A stretch of DNA of 64,000 nt from Rhizobium favelukesii (GCF_000577275.2 NZ_HG916852.1:3563001-3627000), one strand, 5' to 3'; shown: positions 20,892-29,918, numbered from the stretch's first letter. Notes: generated by a model from the sequence alone, not told the origin. Translations and numbers: made by a program.

Positions 20892-21010
20892 ATAGCAATG
20901 AATTCCGAAAAGGCGAGGGCTATTGCGACGGCGGAAATCCCGCCCTTGTACTGGGTGTCATTTTCGACGCATCGGATGACGACGCGGTCGCGAAGCGGGG
21001 GGTATGCCAT
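20873..21010 (-). pseudogene. groES 5' remnant
   Basis: A 45-codon frame from the ATG at 21010 reads MAYPPLRDRVVIRCVENDTQ then YKGGI. This aligns with the GroES N-terminus (PLHDRVVVRRVE...KTKGGI) at about 13 of 21 positions. After KGGI the similarity stops abruptly and a hydrophobic out-of-family tail runs to a stop at 20873, inside the desaturase 5' end. It looks like the first 24 codons of a lost groES copy. No groEL sequence follows. Confidence 0.6.
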
Positions 21011-21240
21011 GAGGATCTTTCTGCGGCGCAGCGCGTAATGCGGCCTAGATAGCAGCGATTGCCCTCGGTTGATAGAAGCGCCCAGAAATATAATCTGGAG
21101 ATAAAAATCACAGAAATAACAATTTCCATCTACGACACTCGGGAGAATGCGATCGAAAAAGATGGAATTCTAGTTGGTGGATGAACTGCGAGATATATTC
21201 CAGCCGCCGCTATTGCCACTCAAAGCGCCCGTCGCCGGTG
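21011..21240. other. Intergenic region with no supported gene
   Basis: About 230 bases between the groES remnant and the cyclase gene stop. It has mixed GC content, and no ORF, strong hairpin or tRNA could be recognised. Confidence 0.5.
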
Positions 21241-22146
21241 CTAGCTGCGCATTGCCCATCGAATACCGGCCGCAACCGCGATGCCGAGAAGCGGCCATAT
21301 CGCCCAGAATGTTCCATGCCACGACAGAAGGTTGATGGCGACAATGCCCAGCCCGACAACGGCAAGAGCGGCGATGCGTCGGTCGATGCGGTTCTGGCTG
21401 CGAACCCAGGTCATCGCCGCTAGAAAGGCAAAAGCAAGAATCGGCCAGGGCGCCCAGAAATCGCCCTGCCATGATAGAAGGTTGATCACCACCAATGCGG
21501 CCGAAGCCACTGCGTAAAGAGCGCCCATCTTTTGGGCTTTCGTGCTCCGCGGGCCTGCGTCTGGCGTCGAGACGGCCCCCGCCGGCACGGCGCTCACGGG
21601 CCGCTGCGATGAACCATCCACGCCTTCGCCGATCCTGACCGCGTAGCTCGGCACAGCCTCGGCGACGTTCTTGACCGCGAGCGGTCCCAGGAAATCGAAG
21701 CCGACGGCGACCTTGTTGCGGACCTGGTCGTAGACCGTATTGGAAATTACGATGCCGCCGGCGACAGCCGAGGCCTGAAGCCTGGCGGCGATGTTGACGC
21801 CATCGCCATAGATGTCATCGCCTTCGGCGAGCACATCGCCGAGATTAATGCCGATCCGAAACAGCATCCGCCCGTCCGCGGGCCGGGCTGTATTCATCCC
21901 TGCAAGTTCGTTCTGAACATCGACGGCAGCCCGCACCGCCTCGACCACGCTCGGGAATTCGGCAATCAGACCGTCGCCCCAGGTATTGATCACCCGGCCG
22001 CCATGCGCGACGATCAGGCCCGACATCGCCTCCCGCGAGCGTTTCAGCATCGCAAGCGTGCCTTCCTCGTCGGCCCCCATCAGCCGCGTGTAGTCCTGCA
22101 CGTCAGCGGAGAAGATGGTCGTCAGCTTGCGCCGAGTTTCGTTCAT
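21241..22146 (-). CDS. Class III adenylate/guanylate cyclase with C-terminal duplicated membrane module
   Basis: 301 residues. The N-terminal cyclase domain (5-180) has the metal Asp motifs FSADVQDYTRLM and NTWGDGLIAEF, and the transition-state Asn/Arg motif GVNIAARLQ is intact, so it should be active. After a Ser/Pro linker, residues 205-300 hold four hydrophobic segments arranged as two near copies: VVINLLSWQGDFWAPWPIL and VAINLLSWHGTFWAIWPLL. The duplication is also visible in the DNA. The C-terminal anchor is unusual, since class III cyclases normally carry membrane parts N-terminally. ATP is the likely substrate. Confidence 0.88.
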   Translation of the reverse strand: MNETRRKLTTIFSADVQDYTRLMGADEEGTLAMLKRSREAMSGLIVAHGGRVINTWGDGLIAEFPSVVEAVRAAVDVQNELAGMNTARPADGRMLFRIGINLGDVLAEGDDIYGDGVNIAARLQASAVAGGIVISNTVYDQVRNKVAVGFDFLGPLAVKNVAEAVPSYAVRIGEGVDGSSQRPVSAVPAGAVSTPDAGPRSTKAQKMGALYAVASAALVVINLLSWQGDFWAPWPILAFAFLAAMTWVRSQNRIDRRIAALAVVGLGIVAINLLSWHGTFWAIWPLLGIAVAAGIRWAMRS

Positions 22147-22405
22147 GACGTCTCGCTTTTACCCAATCAACGTAAGGCGGTTCGAGAAGCGAAATGAATA
22201 TGCGCGATTGTGATTGATGTAAATTGACGCGAACAAACGTTGCCGAAAAACCTCCCGCTCACCTCCCTTCATCGGTGTCGCCCACCGGTCGCGACATTCT
22301 GCCGCGGCTGGAGGACCGCGGAACAGCTTTGCCGATAGAACGTTTCCATGAGGCATATCGGGCACTACCGGCATTTCGCCGGCACTCTCGAGTGGGAGGA
22401 AAATC

Positions 22406-22781
22406 ATGAAAACGCTGCTGGTCTCATTAGGCGTGCTGGCCGCGACCGCGCTTTCGGCATTTGCAGCCGAGCCGGCCAAAATGGTCGATACGAAGATGGG
22501 CAAGATCCTGGCAACTGATAAGTAAGGGCATGACCCTTTATACCTTCGACAAGGATGCCAAGGACAAATCGAACTGCGACAAGGCCTGCCTGAAGAAATG
22601 GCCAGCCTTCCATGCCGCCGCCAAGGCCAAGGCGGAAGGCGAGTGGACGCTGGTCAAGGCTGCGGACGGCAAGGAAATGTGGGCCTATGAGGGCAAGCCG
22701 CTCTACATGTTTGTCGACGACAAGATGGCAGGCGACATGAAAGGCGATGGCGTGGGTGGCGTGTGGCATGTCGCCAAATAG
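22406..22781 (+). pseudogene. Frameshifted COG4315-type secreted repeat protein
   Basis: The ATG at 22406 (after GGGAGGAAAA) opens a signal peptide (ending AFAAEPAKM) and the start of a COG4315 domain, but codon 40 is TAA. The family sequence resumes at once in the +1 frame as GMTLYTFDKDAKDKSNC, then CLKKWPAF, GKPLYMFVDD and GDGVGGVWHVAK. The lesion is a tandem TAAG duplication (22519-22522 and 22523-22526); removing one copy restores a 124-residue protein. Family members are exported proteins with Yx[FWY]xxD repeats. It is either a real null allele or a sequence error. Confidence 0.82.
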
Positions 22782-22836
22782 CTGAGCGGCCAATTTGGAC
22801 GGGCGCGCATTCGCAATCGTGCCCGCTCCAGCGCAG

Positions 22837-23784
22837 TTACGCCTTGACCGGCGTTTCCGGCACCGGTGTCAGCGGCTTGCCATTTTGGAACCACCCGATC
22901 AGGTTGTCGACCACCAGGTCCGCCATCGCGTTGCGTGTCGGCACCGAGCCCGATGCAAGGTGCGGCAGAAGCACTGCGTTCGGCAGATCGAGCAGGGAGG
23001 CCGGCACATCAGGCTCGTCGTAGAAGACGTCGAGGCCGGCAGCGCCGATTGTTCCAGACTTCAGGGCCGCCGCAAGCGCATCCTCGTCGACCGTCCAGCC
23101 GCGTCCGACATTGATGAAGACCCCGTCCGGTCCCAACGCCGACAGGATTTCCGCATTGATCGTCCTGTGCGTTTGCGGCGTTTTCGGAACAATGGAAATC
23201 AGCGTATCGACCGCCTCGGCAAGGTCCTTCAACGACGGGTAGTAGCCATATGGCGCATCGGCATGGCGCGTGCGGGTGTGGTAGCTGATCTTCACCTTGA
23301 ACGGCTCCAGGCGCCTGGCGATCTCCTGGCCGATGCGGCCAAGACCATAGATGCCGACATGCCGGCCCTTCAGGGAAAAGCGCGACAGCGGATAGTTCTG
23401 TCCGGGTTTCCAGTTGCCGGCGCGCAGCCAGTTCTCGGCACGCGGAAGTTCGCGAATCGTGTTGAGCAGCAGTCCGATCGCCGTATCAGCGACTTCGTCA
23501 TTCAGCACGTCGGGCGTGTTCGTGACGATGACGCCCTTGGTGGCCGCGTGCTTGGCATTGACGCCGTCATAGCCGACACCGAAGCTGGCGATGAGCTCGA
23601 CATTCGGAAGGCTGTCGATCGCGGCGGCGTTGAACGTGCCCGAGACGGCGACGCCGCGAATTCTGCCTGCAGCCTGCGCATCGAGCGCCACCGGATCGGT
23701 TTGGATAACATCGAAGCTCTCCCGCAGGCGCGTCAGGACGCGTTCGTGTATCTTCCCGGGAACGAGAACAGCGATGCGGGACAT
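22837..23784 (-). CDS. D-isomer-specific 2-hydroxyacid dehydrogenase
   Basis: A 315-residue NAD(P)-dependent oxidoreductase, probably a glyoxylate/hydroxypyruvate reductase type. The nucleotide-binding motif VGIYGLGRIGQEIA is near residue 147, catalytic Arg in INVGRGWTVDEDAL (about 227), Glu in DVFYDEPDVP (about 255) and His in LLPHLASGS (about 274). It reduces 2-keto acids to D-2-hydroxyacids or the reverse; the exact acid is not predictable. It is preceded 20 bases upstream by a LacI-family gene on the same strand, which probably regulates it. Confidence 0.92.
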   Translation of the reverse strand: MSRIAVLVPGKIHERVLTRLRESFDVIQTDPVALDAQAAGRIRGVAVSGTFNAAAIDSLPNVELIASFGVGYDGVNAKHAATKGVIVTNTPDVLNDEVADTAIGLLLNTIRELPRAENWLRAGNWKPGQNYPLSRFSLKGRHVGIYGLGRIGQEIARRLEPFKVKISYHTRTRHADAPYGYYPSLKDLAEAVDTLISIVPKTPQTHRTINAEILSALGPDGVFINVGRGWTVDEDALAAALKSGTIGAAGLDVFYDEPDVPASLLDLPNAVLLPHLASGSVPTRNAMADLVVDNLIGWFQNGKPLTPVPETPVKA

Positions 23785-23804
23785 GGCATTTCCTCTTGGC
23801 TTGC

Positions 23805-24827
23805 TTACGGGCGCGCTCGGTAGGGGCTTGTCGACTGGCGGATACGCATCTCGGGCTTGATCAGATGGAGCCCGTCAGGCTCGTGGCTGCCGGCCAGGCG
23901 ATCGAGAAGCGCGCGGGCGGCAAGGCGTCCGACTTCCGCCTGGCCATTCCAGACAGTCGTCAGCGCCGGCATCGATATCGACGCTTCCTCGAGATCGTCG
24001 TAGCCGGTGACGGAGATATCCTTGCCCGGGACGAGACCCGCGCGGGCGATGCCGTTCATCAGGCCGATCGCGACGAGGTCGTTCCAGCAGACGGCAGCCG
24101 TCGGCTTTTGCGGCAGCGACAGGAAATGCACCGCCGCTTCGAAGCCGCCCTGCATCGAGCGCGGGCCGGGAATGCGCAGGCCCGGATCGACATCGATGCC
24201 GGCCTTGCGCAGCGCGTTGACGTAACCCTGGTAGCGATCGCGTCCCGTCGAGGTCTGGTCGGTGCCGCCGATCATGGCGATCGAGCGATGGCCAAGCCCG
24301 ATCAGGTGGTTGGTGGCAAGCGAAATGCCGTAGCTGTCGTCGCCGCGATAGGTCGGAAGGTCCAATCCGTCCAGCGAGCGGGCAACCAGGATCGCCGGCA
24401 TACCATTGTCTTCGGCAAGCTGCATGTCCTCTTGCGGTGTGCCGATCGCCGGCGACATGATGACGCCGTCGCCGCCAAGCTGCAGCAGCGTTTCGATGAA
24501 GGTGCGCTGCTTTTCGACCGAATCGTAATGATTCGACAGAATGAAAGTGTGCCGGCTGCGATCGAGCTCGCTTTCGATTGCCTTCAGGATTTCACCGTAG
24601 AACGGGTTCATGATGTCGTGCACGACGACACCGATGATGCCGGAGCGAGACGTGCGCAGGCTGGCGGCACGGCGGTTGTAGATATAGCCGAGCGCGCGCG
24701 CCTGTTCCTTGATTTTGTCGCGGGTGGCGCCAGCCACCAGCGGGCTGTCGCGTAGGGCAAGAGATACGGTTGCTGTTGAAATGCCGAGCGTTTCGGCGAT
24801 TGTCGAAAGCTTGATCTTCTGAGCCAC
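23805..24827 (-). CDS. LacI-family transcriptional regulator
   Basis: 340 residues: an N-terminal helix-turn-helix (LSTIAETLGISTATVSLALR, residues 7-26), hinge near 50-60, then a periplasmic-binding-protein-like effector domain with GIIGVVVHDIMNPFYGEI and TAAVCWNDLVAIGLMNG. It should bind a sugar or sugar acid and repress. It lies directly upstream of the 2-hydroxyacid dehydrogenase on the same strand, and an inverted repeat about 70 bases before the ATG is a candidate autoregulatory operator. Confidence 0.93.
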   Translation of the reverse strand: MAQKIKLSTIAETLGISTATVSLALRDSPLVAGATRDKIKEQARALGYIYNRRAASLRTSRSGIIGVVVHDIMNPFYGEILKAIESELDRSRHTFILSNHYDSVEKQRTFIETLLQLGGDGVIMSPAIGTPQEDMQLAEDNGMPAILVARSLDGLDLPTYRGDDSYGISLATNHLIGLGHRSIAMIGGTDQTSTGRDRYQGYVNALRKAGIDVDPGLRIPGPRSMQGGFEAAVHFLSLPQKPTAAVCWNDLVAIGLMNGIARAGLVPGKDISVTGYDDLEEASISMPALTTVWNGQAEVGRLAARALLDRLAGSHEPDGLHLIKPEMRIRQSTSPYRARP

Positions 24828-24895
24828 GTGTCCTCCCCAGCAACGCGCGGTTTTCTACGCGCCCGACAATTAGAAGAGTCGAGCGTTATTAAAAT

Positions 24896-24915
24896 GTTTA
24901 ATTAAAAGATTAAAC
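24896..24915. promoter_or_regulatory. Candidate LacI-type operator upstream of the regulator-dehydrogenase pair
   Basis: Perfect 7-bp arms GTTTAAT and ATTAAAC separated by 6 bases, in an AT-rich segment otherwise foreign to the GC-rich neighbourhood. It is placed 69-88 bases upstream of the regulator ATG, suited to repression of this transcript. Confidence 0.5.
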
Positions 24916-24947
24916 GCAGCGAGGCAATTCGTAATTTCACAAATCTG

Positions 24948-25460
24948 TCAGATTTCCTCAGGCTCATCGAGAGGAATGGCAGCGGACTGCAAGTTGCCGT
25001 CGATTGCCTTCAACAGACGGACAAGATTGCGAATTTCCTTCTCGGAAAACGCCTGGGTTGCCATCCGGTCGCAGGCCGAAGAGGCCATCTCAATTGCCTT
25101 GACGCTGCCGCGGCCGAGTTCGGTCAGATAGACTTTCGTCAGGCGTGCATCTTCGGCGTCGGCCTTGCGCTCGAGGAAGCCTTGCGCCTCCATGCGCCCG
25201 ATCGTGCGCGTCATGGTCGGCGCCTTGACCCCGAGCTTCTGCGCCAGCCCGCCGGCGGTCATGCCGTCACTTTCCGCAAGCAAGACGATCACGCCGTCTT
25301 GGCCGGCATAGAGGCCGCTTTCGAGGAGGTTGCGCGACAAGACGGTGCGCATCGACCGGGCCGCCTGCGTCAAAGCCGGCGAAAGATCGACGACCGTATA
25401 TTCGGTCTGGTCCTTCTTTTTGGATTTCTGCCTCTTTCCATCCTTGTGCTTCTTCCCCAT
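24948..25460 (-). CDS. MarR-family transcriptional regulator
   Basis: About 170 residues from the ATG at 25460, which has AAAGGG 6 bases upstream; ATGs at 25466 and 25493 are alternatives, and the frame is open back to 25688 over the neighbouring divergent gene. A Lys-rich N-terminus (KKHKDGKRQKSKKKDQ) precedes the winged helix: GGLAQKLGVKAPTMTRTIGRME (about 85-107), then the wing LERKADAEDARLTKVYLTELG. This is the classical MarR pattern. The ligand is unknown. The divergent creatininase-family gene at 25636 is the natural target candidate. Confidence 0.88.
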   Translation of the reverse strand: MGKKHKDGKRQKSKKKDQTEYTVVDLSPALTQAARSMRTVLSRNLLESGLYAGQDGVIVLLAESDGMTAGGLAQKLGVKAPTMTRTIGRMEAQGFLERKADAEDARLTKVYLTELGRGSVKAIEMASSACDRMATQAFSEKEIRNLVRLLKAIDGNLQSAAIPLDEPEEI

Positions 25461-25635
25461 CGCCATCCCTTTGACTTTTGCTGTGTTGCGCATCTCTCGC
25501 CCTGCAAGCGAGCCGGAACATTTTGTATCATCTCCCCTAAATCGATTTCGGTTTAAGGGCTTATGCGCTAAGCATTGAGAACGCTGCGTTATGACATTGC
25601 GCATCATTTCGTCATAAACAAGAGGTCTTAGCCGG

Positions 25636-26427
25636 ATGACGGAGCCTTCTCGCGACTTCGAGGATAACGATGCGAACCTGACGCCCAAAGACCGCCGCCA
25701 GTGGATCGCTGTTCTGCCACTTGGCGCGCATGAGCAGCACGGCCCTCACCTGCCCTTCGAGACCGACACGCTGATCGCCAAGGGTATCGTTGCCCGGCTT
25801 AAGGCCACCCTTCCCGCTGCCCTGCCGGTGACCTTCCTGCCGACGGAGGAGATCGGCTACTCGATCGAGCACATGGACGCCAGCGGTACGCAAACGCTGA
25901 CATACGGCGAAGCCATCGAGCACTGGCTGGGCATTGCCCGAAAGCTCTCCGACCTGGGCATTCGCAAGCTGGTGATGCTGAACGCGCACGGCGGCAACTC
26001 GCCGCTGATGACGATCGTTGCAACGGAGGCCCGCGTCCGTTTCAACATGCTTGCCGTCGCGACCAGCTGGACACGCTTCGGTGTTCCGCCGGACACCATT
26101 TCGCCCGAGGCGAAGGCGATCGACGTCCACGGCGGCGACATCGAGACCTCCGTCATGCTGGCGCTTCACCCCAATAAGGTCGATATGAGCAAGGCCGCTG
26201 ACTTCGCTTCCCGCCAGTCTGACTTTGCTGCCCGCTTCAAACATCTGCGCGCCTACGGCCCACACGCGTTCGGATGGAAGATGCCCGACCTGAGCCCGTC
26301 AGGCGTCGCGGGCAACGCAGCACTTGCAACGGCGCAGAAAGGCGAGGCACTGATCCAACATTCCGTAAAAGGCCTGGTGGAACTGCTCGAGGACGTCGAC
26401 GCGTTCGATGCAACACAGCTTGGCTGA
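25636..26427 (+). CDS. Creatininase-family metal-dependent amidohydrolase
   Basis: A 263-residue cytoplasmic enzyme of the creatinine amidohydrolase/MftE superfamily. Metal-ligand motifs are visible: LPLGAHEQHGPHLPFETD (about 31-48, Glu and His), MLNAHGGNSP (about 118-127) and VHGGDIETSVML (about 174-185, Glu). The family hydrolyses cyclic or linear amides; family members act on creatinine, formamidopyrimidines or peptides, so the substrate is open. It is divergent from the MarR gene and monocistronic. Confidence 0.88.
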   Translation: MTEPSRDFEDNDANLTPKDRRQWIAVLPLGAHEQHGPHLPFETDTLIAKGIVARLKATLPAALPVTFLPTEEIGYSIEHMDASGTQTLTYGEAIEHWLGIARKLSDLGIRKLVMLNAHGGNSPLMTIVATEARVRFNMLAVATSWTRFGVPPDTISPEAKAIDVHGGDIETSVMLALHPNKVDMSKAADFASRQSDFAARFKHLRAYGPHAFGWKMPDLSPSGVAGNAALATAQKGEALIQHSVKGLVELLEDVDAFDATQLG

Positions 26428-26445
26428 AACCATCGCCCTTGCGAT

Positions 26446-26463
26446 GTGATCTTATAACATACA
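26446..26463. promoter_or_regulatory. Candidate Zur (zinc uptake regulator) box
   Basis: The core ATCTTATAACAT differs at one base from the palindrome ATGTTATAACAT that forms the centre of alphaproteobacterial Zur sites. It lies 88-105 bases before the ATG of a COG0523 GTPase, a gene class often under Zur. This is a consensus match by eye, not tested. Confidence 0.5.
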
Positions 26464-26550
26464 AAACCCTTTGAACTGCCGCTCGCAACTCCTTATATGA
26501 GACCGACGAATTTTTAGCCCCGCCCCCGGGCGCCATCTCTCGAGGTTCTC

Positions 26551-27663
26551 ATGACCGACGCGATCTCCACCCAGCAGAAACCAATCCCCGTTACCGTTCT
26601 CACCGGCTACCTCGGCGCCGGCAAGACGACCTTGCTCAACCGTATCCTGTCGGAGAACCACGGCAAGAAATATGCGGTCATCGTCAACGAATTCGGCGAG
26701 ATCGGCATCGACAACGACCTCATCGTCGAATCCGACGAAGAGATCTATGAAATGAACAATGGCTGCGTCTGCTGCACGGTGCGCGGCGACCTGATCCGCG
26801 TCGTCGAAGGCCTGATGCGCCGCCCCGGCCGCTTCGACGGCATCATCGTCGAAACGACGGGCCTTGCGGATCCGGTGCCGGTCGCCCAGACCTTCTTCAT
26901 GGATGACGACGTGCGCGCAAAGACGGAACTCGACGCCGTCGTCGCCCTCGTCGACGCCAAGCACCTACCGCTGCGCCTGAAGGATAGCCGCGAGGCGGAA
27001 GACCAGATCGCCTTTGCCGACGTCGTCCTGATCAACAAGACCGACCTGGTGACGCCCGAAGAACTGGCACAGATCGAAGACATCGTGCACGCCATCAACC
27101 CATCGGCTCGCGTCTACAAGACCAGCCGTTCCGGCGTCGATCTCGCCCACGTTCTCGATCAGGGTGCCTTCAATCTGGAGCGCGCGTTGGAGAACGATCC
27201 GCACTTCCTCGATCATGACCACGACGACCACGTCTGTGGTCCGGATTGCGATCACGACCACCATCACCACGCGCATGATCACGACCACGATCATGACCAT
27301 CACCATGATCATGACCATGGACATGATCACCATCATCATGGCGCCATGTCGCCGATCCATGACGTGACGGTGCAGTCGGTCTCGCTGCGCGGCGGCGAAA
27401 TGAACCCCGAGCGCTTCTTCCCCTGGATCCAGAAGGTCACGCAGACGCAGGGGCCGAACATCCTGCGCCTCAAGGGCATCATCGCCTTCAAGGACGATGC
27501 AGAACGCTATGTCGTGCAGGGCGTCCACATGATCGTCGAAGGCGATCACCAGCGTCCGTGGAGGGACGGCGAGAAGCATGAGACCCGTCTCGTCTTCATC
27601 GGCCGCGAACTCGACCACGAAAAGCTCGAAGCCTCCTTTAAGGCGTGCGAGGCGGCAGCCTGA
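26551..27663 (+). CDS. COG0523 G3E-family GTPase, CobW-like metallochaperone
   Basis: 370 residues. The GTPase domain carries Walker [10 protein letters not shown] (about 18-26), the metal-binding CVCC (about 72-75, the CxCC motif), Walker B region [11 protein letters not shown] and NKTD. Residues about 210-260 form a His/Asp-rich loop (runs such as [18 protein letters not shown]) able to hold several zinc ions, followed by the CobW C-terminal domain. Such proteins deliver or insert zinc (or cobalt) into client proteins, especially under zinc limitation. A Zur-like box lies upstream and the WD40 gene downstream is translationally coupled. Confidence 0.93.
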   Translation: MTDAISTQQKPIPVTVLTGYLGAGKTTLLNRILSENHGKKYAVIVNEFGEIGIDNDLIVESDEEIYEMNNGCVCCTVRGDLIRVVEGLMRRPGRFDGIIVETTGLADPVPVAQTFFMDDDVRAKTELDAVVALVDAKHLPLRLKDSREAEDQIAFADVVLINKTDLVTPEELAQIEDIVHAINPSARVYKTSRSGVDLAHVLDQGAFNLERALENDPHFLDHDHDDHVCGPDCDHDHHHHAHDHDHDHDHHHDHDHGHDHHHHGAMSPIHDVTVQSVSLRGGEMNPERFFPWIQKVTQTQGPNILRLKGIIAFKDDAERYVVQGVHMIVEGDHQRPWRDGEKHETRLVFIGRELDHEKLEASFKACEAAA

Positions 27664-28652
27664 TGCCGACAGTTGCCCCGTTTGACCTCGACGGCCATAT
27701 CCTGGCCGTCGAATTTTTAGGTGACACCCCTTTCTTCGCCAATGCCGCCGGCACCTTCCACCGCCTCGATGGTGGAGAGAAGGTCACGGAAGCCCATCAG
27801 GGCATGCTGAGCTGCATCAGAGATCCCTACAGCGAGAGCCTGATATCCGGTGGCGAGGACGGCAAGGTACTGCGCATGGCGGCTGACGCCGGTGTGACGG
27901 AGCTTGCCAGCGCGCCGCGCAAGTGGATATCGCAGCTTGCCGCCGGTCCTCAGGGTGCCGTCGCCTATTCCTACGGCAAGAGTGCGTTCGTCCGTCTCGC
28001 AGACGGCATGACCAAGGAATTTACCGAAGAGCGCACCGTCGAAGGCCTCGCTTTTGCCCCGAAGGGCATGCGCATTGCCGCTGCGCGCTATAATGGCGTG
28101 TCGCTGCATTGGGTCGGCACAGCTGCCAAACCGGTCGATCTCGAATGGAAGGGCGCCCACACCGGCGTGACTTTCTCGCCGGATGGCAACTTCCTCGTCA
28201 CCATGATGCAGGAGAATGCGCTGCACGGCTGGAAGCTCGACAGCAAGGCCGGCGCCGAGGCCCGGCACATGCGCATGACCGGCTATCCTGCAAAGGTGAA
28301 ATCGCTCTCCTGGTCGGCGAAGGGCAAGTGGCTTGCCTCCTCAGGTGCGCCGGCCGCGATCGTCTGGCCGTTCCAGGGCAAGGACGGCCCGATGGGCAAG
28401 GCGCCGCTCGAACTCGGTACCCGCGCCAACATCATGGCGACGTCAGTGAAGTTCCACCCCGTCGAAGACATTCTCGCCATCGGCTTCATCGACGGCATGA
28501 TCCTCGCCGTCCGCGTCGCCGACAGCAAGGAAGCGCTGCTGCGCCGTCCCGGCAAAGGCGCGATCACCTCAATGAGCTGGAGCAAGAACGGCAAGCTTTT
28601 GGCCTTCGCGTCCGAAGCCGGCGATTGCGGCGTGGTCGACATCGCGGCTTAG
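27663..28652 (+). CDS. WD40-repeat protein coupled to the COG0523 GTPase
   Basis: 329 residues. The ATG at 27663 shares its A with the TGA stop of the GTPase gene, which indicates translational coupling. Degenerate WD40 blades run throughout (VTFSPDGNFLVTMMQENALHGWKL, VKSLSWSAKGKWLASSGA, ITSMSWSKNGKLLAFASEAG), consistent with a cytoplasmic seven-bladed propeller; there is no signal peptide. It is probably an interaction partner or scaffold for metal delivery by the GTPase. That role is inferred from linkage only. Confidence 0.86.
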   Translation: MPTVAPFDLDGHILAVEFLGDTPFFANAAGTFHRLDGGEKVTEAHQGMLSCIRDPYSESLISGGEDGKVLRMAADAGVTELASAPRKWISQLAAGPQGAVAYSYGKSAFVRLADGMTKEFTEERTVEGLAFAPKGMRIAAARYNGVSLHWVGTAAKPVDLEWKGAHTGVTFSPDGNFLVTMMQENALHGWKLDSKAGAEARHMRMTGYPAKVKSLSWSAKGKWLASSGAPAAIVWPFQGKDGPMGKAPLELGTRANIMATSVKFHPVEDILAIGFIDGMILAVRVADSKEALLRRPGKGAITSMSWSKNGKLLAFASEAGDCGVVDIAA

Positions 28653-28767
28653 GCAGCAAGAGCGCGCCGCCCAAAATACCGCGCTTGAGATTAGGGGTAA
28701 GCGAGGCACCGCAAGGCAGTGGTGCCTCGTCCCCTTTTGCGAAGAGGCCCTCGCCGCCGCACGCTGG

Positions 28768-29918
28768 TCATGCGGCCTGCTCGCCCTTTGCCGACGCTTC
28801 GACGCGATTCCGACCCCGGCGTTTGGAGGCATATAGCGCCTCATCTGCCTTTCGCAGCAGTTGCTCGAAATCGACACCTGTCTCGCCGGAGGCGGCAACG
28901 CCGATACTGAGGGTCGGAAAGACTGCCAACCCCGCATGACGGCAGCTGAAAACGCCAGCCTTATGCTTTCGGCGGTCTGCACCGCCTCGGCATCGGGCAT
29001 GTCCTTCAGAACGGCCAAGAACTCGTCGCCGCCTTGACGGGACAGCAGATCGCCGGGCCGCAGCACCGCCTGCGCCACTCGGGCAAAGAGCCGCAATATA
29101 TCGTCGCCCAGCACATGGCCGTGTTGGTCGTTCAACTGCTTGAAATTGTCGATATCGATGGCGAGCAGCGCAAACGACTGCGCTCGCCTGAATAGCAGGC
29201 GTTGCGCCAGACCGCCGCGATTAAGCGCGCCGGTCAGCGGATCACGATGCGCCAGATCGATGAGCTTGTTCCTGCTGCGCTCGGCGGCCATCAGGACGAT
29301 GACCATGCTGCGCAGGACGAGGAACACCAATGCGGTGGCCGCCATCCAGCTATGAACGGGATTGTCGCCGAAGACGCCTGGTCCGGAGATCCGGCCCGAT
29401 GCCGCAAGCAGACTGCGAACCAGGAAGATCGCTGCCGTCGGCATATAAAGCCAAGCGAGCAGCCCGGCCGAGAACAGCTTCTCGCGCCGGTGAATGGTGA
29501 GGCCTTCCCGCAGGATTGCGAGATCACAGAGGCAGCACACGGTTGAAACATAGAGGATGCGGGCCGATACCGCGGCGGGATCTCCCGTGAACATCAGTAC
29601 GGGCAAGCTGATGCAGGCGATGGCAAGCACACAGTAGCGCTCGCCGACCGGCCGCTCGGCGAAGACACGAACGGCAAAGAACGTCAGGAGGTAGCCTGCG
29701 ATCGTCAAGACGTTGCCGGCGTCGAGGGAGACGAACGAAGGAACGAAATCGCGCAGGGAGACGCAGAAGGAGCCGATACCGATGAGGAGATTACTGACAC
29801 CCCACCAGGCCGGCCAGCGTCCAAAGCGGCCGCTCCGATGCGCCGCGAGATGCACGCTGCCCAGGACCAGACATGTCATGGCCGAAACGACGTAGATCGT
29901 TCTCAGGTCCAGCATCAT
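28768..29918 (-). pseudogene. Frameshifted membrane GGDEF diguanylate cyclase
   Basis: Residues 1-210 contain about six TM helices, followed by a GGDEF domain with DPLTGALNRGG, AIDIDNFKQLNDQHGH and a variant motif RQGGDEFLA (GGDEF intact). The frame breaks after RLAF near 28949-28952, a TTTT run on the coding strand. The C-terminus continues in another frame as CRHAGLAVFPTLSIGVAASG, then DFEQLLRKADEALYASKRRG and stops at 28768. One extra T would restore about 383 residues. As read, the wrong frame runs to 28569 and overlaps the WD40 gene. Decay, slippage or sequence error are all possible. Confidence 0.82.

Noticed and set aside
27230..27345. CAT/GAC-rich repeat inside the GTPase gene as a microsatellite or CRISPR-like array
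   Set aside because: It is in frame and encodes the His/Asp-rich metal-binding loop usual in this family; there are no spacers.
27717..28268. Minus-strand ORF across the WD40 gene
   Set aside because: The plus-strand WD40 gene is coupled to the GTPase and has clear blades; the antisense frame has none.
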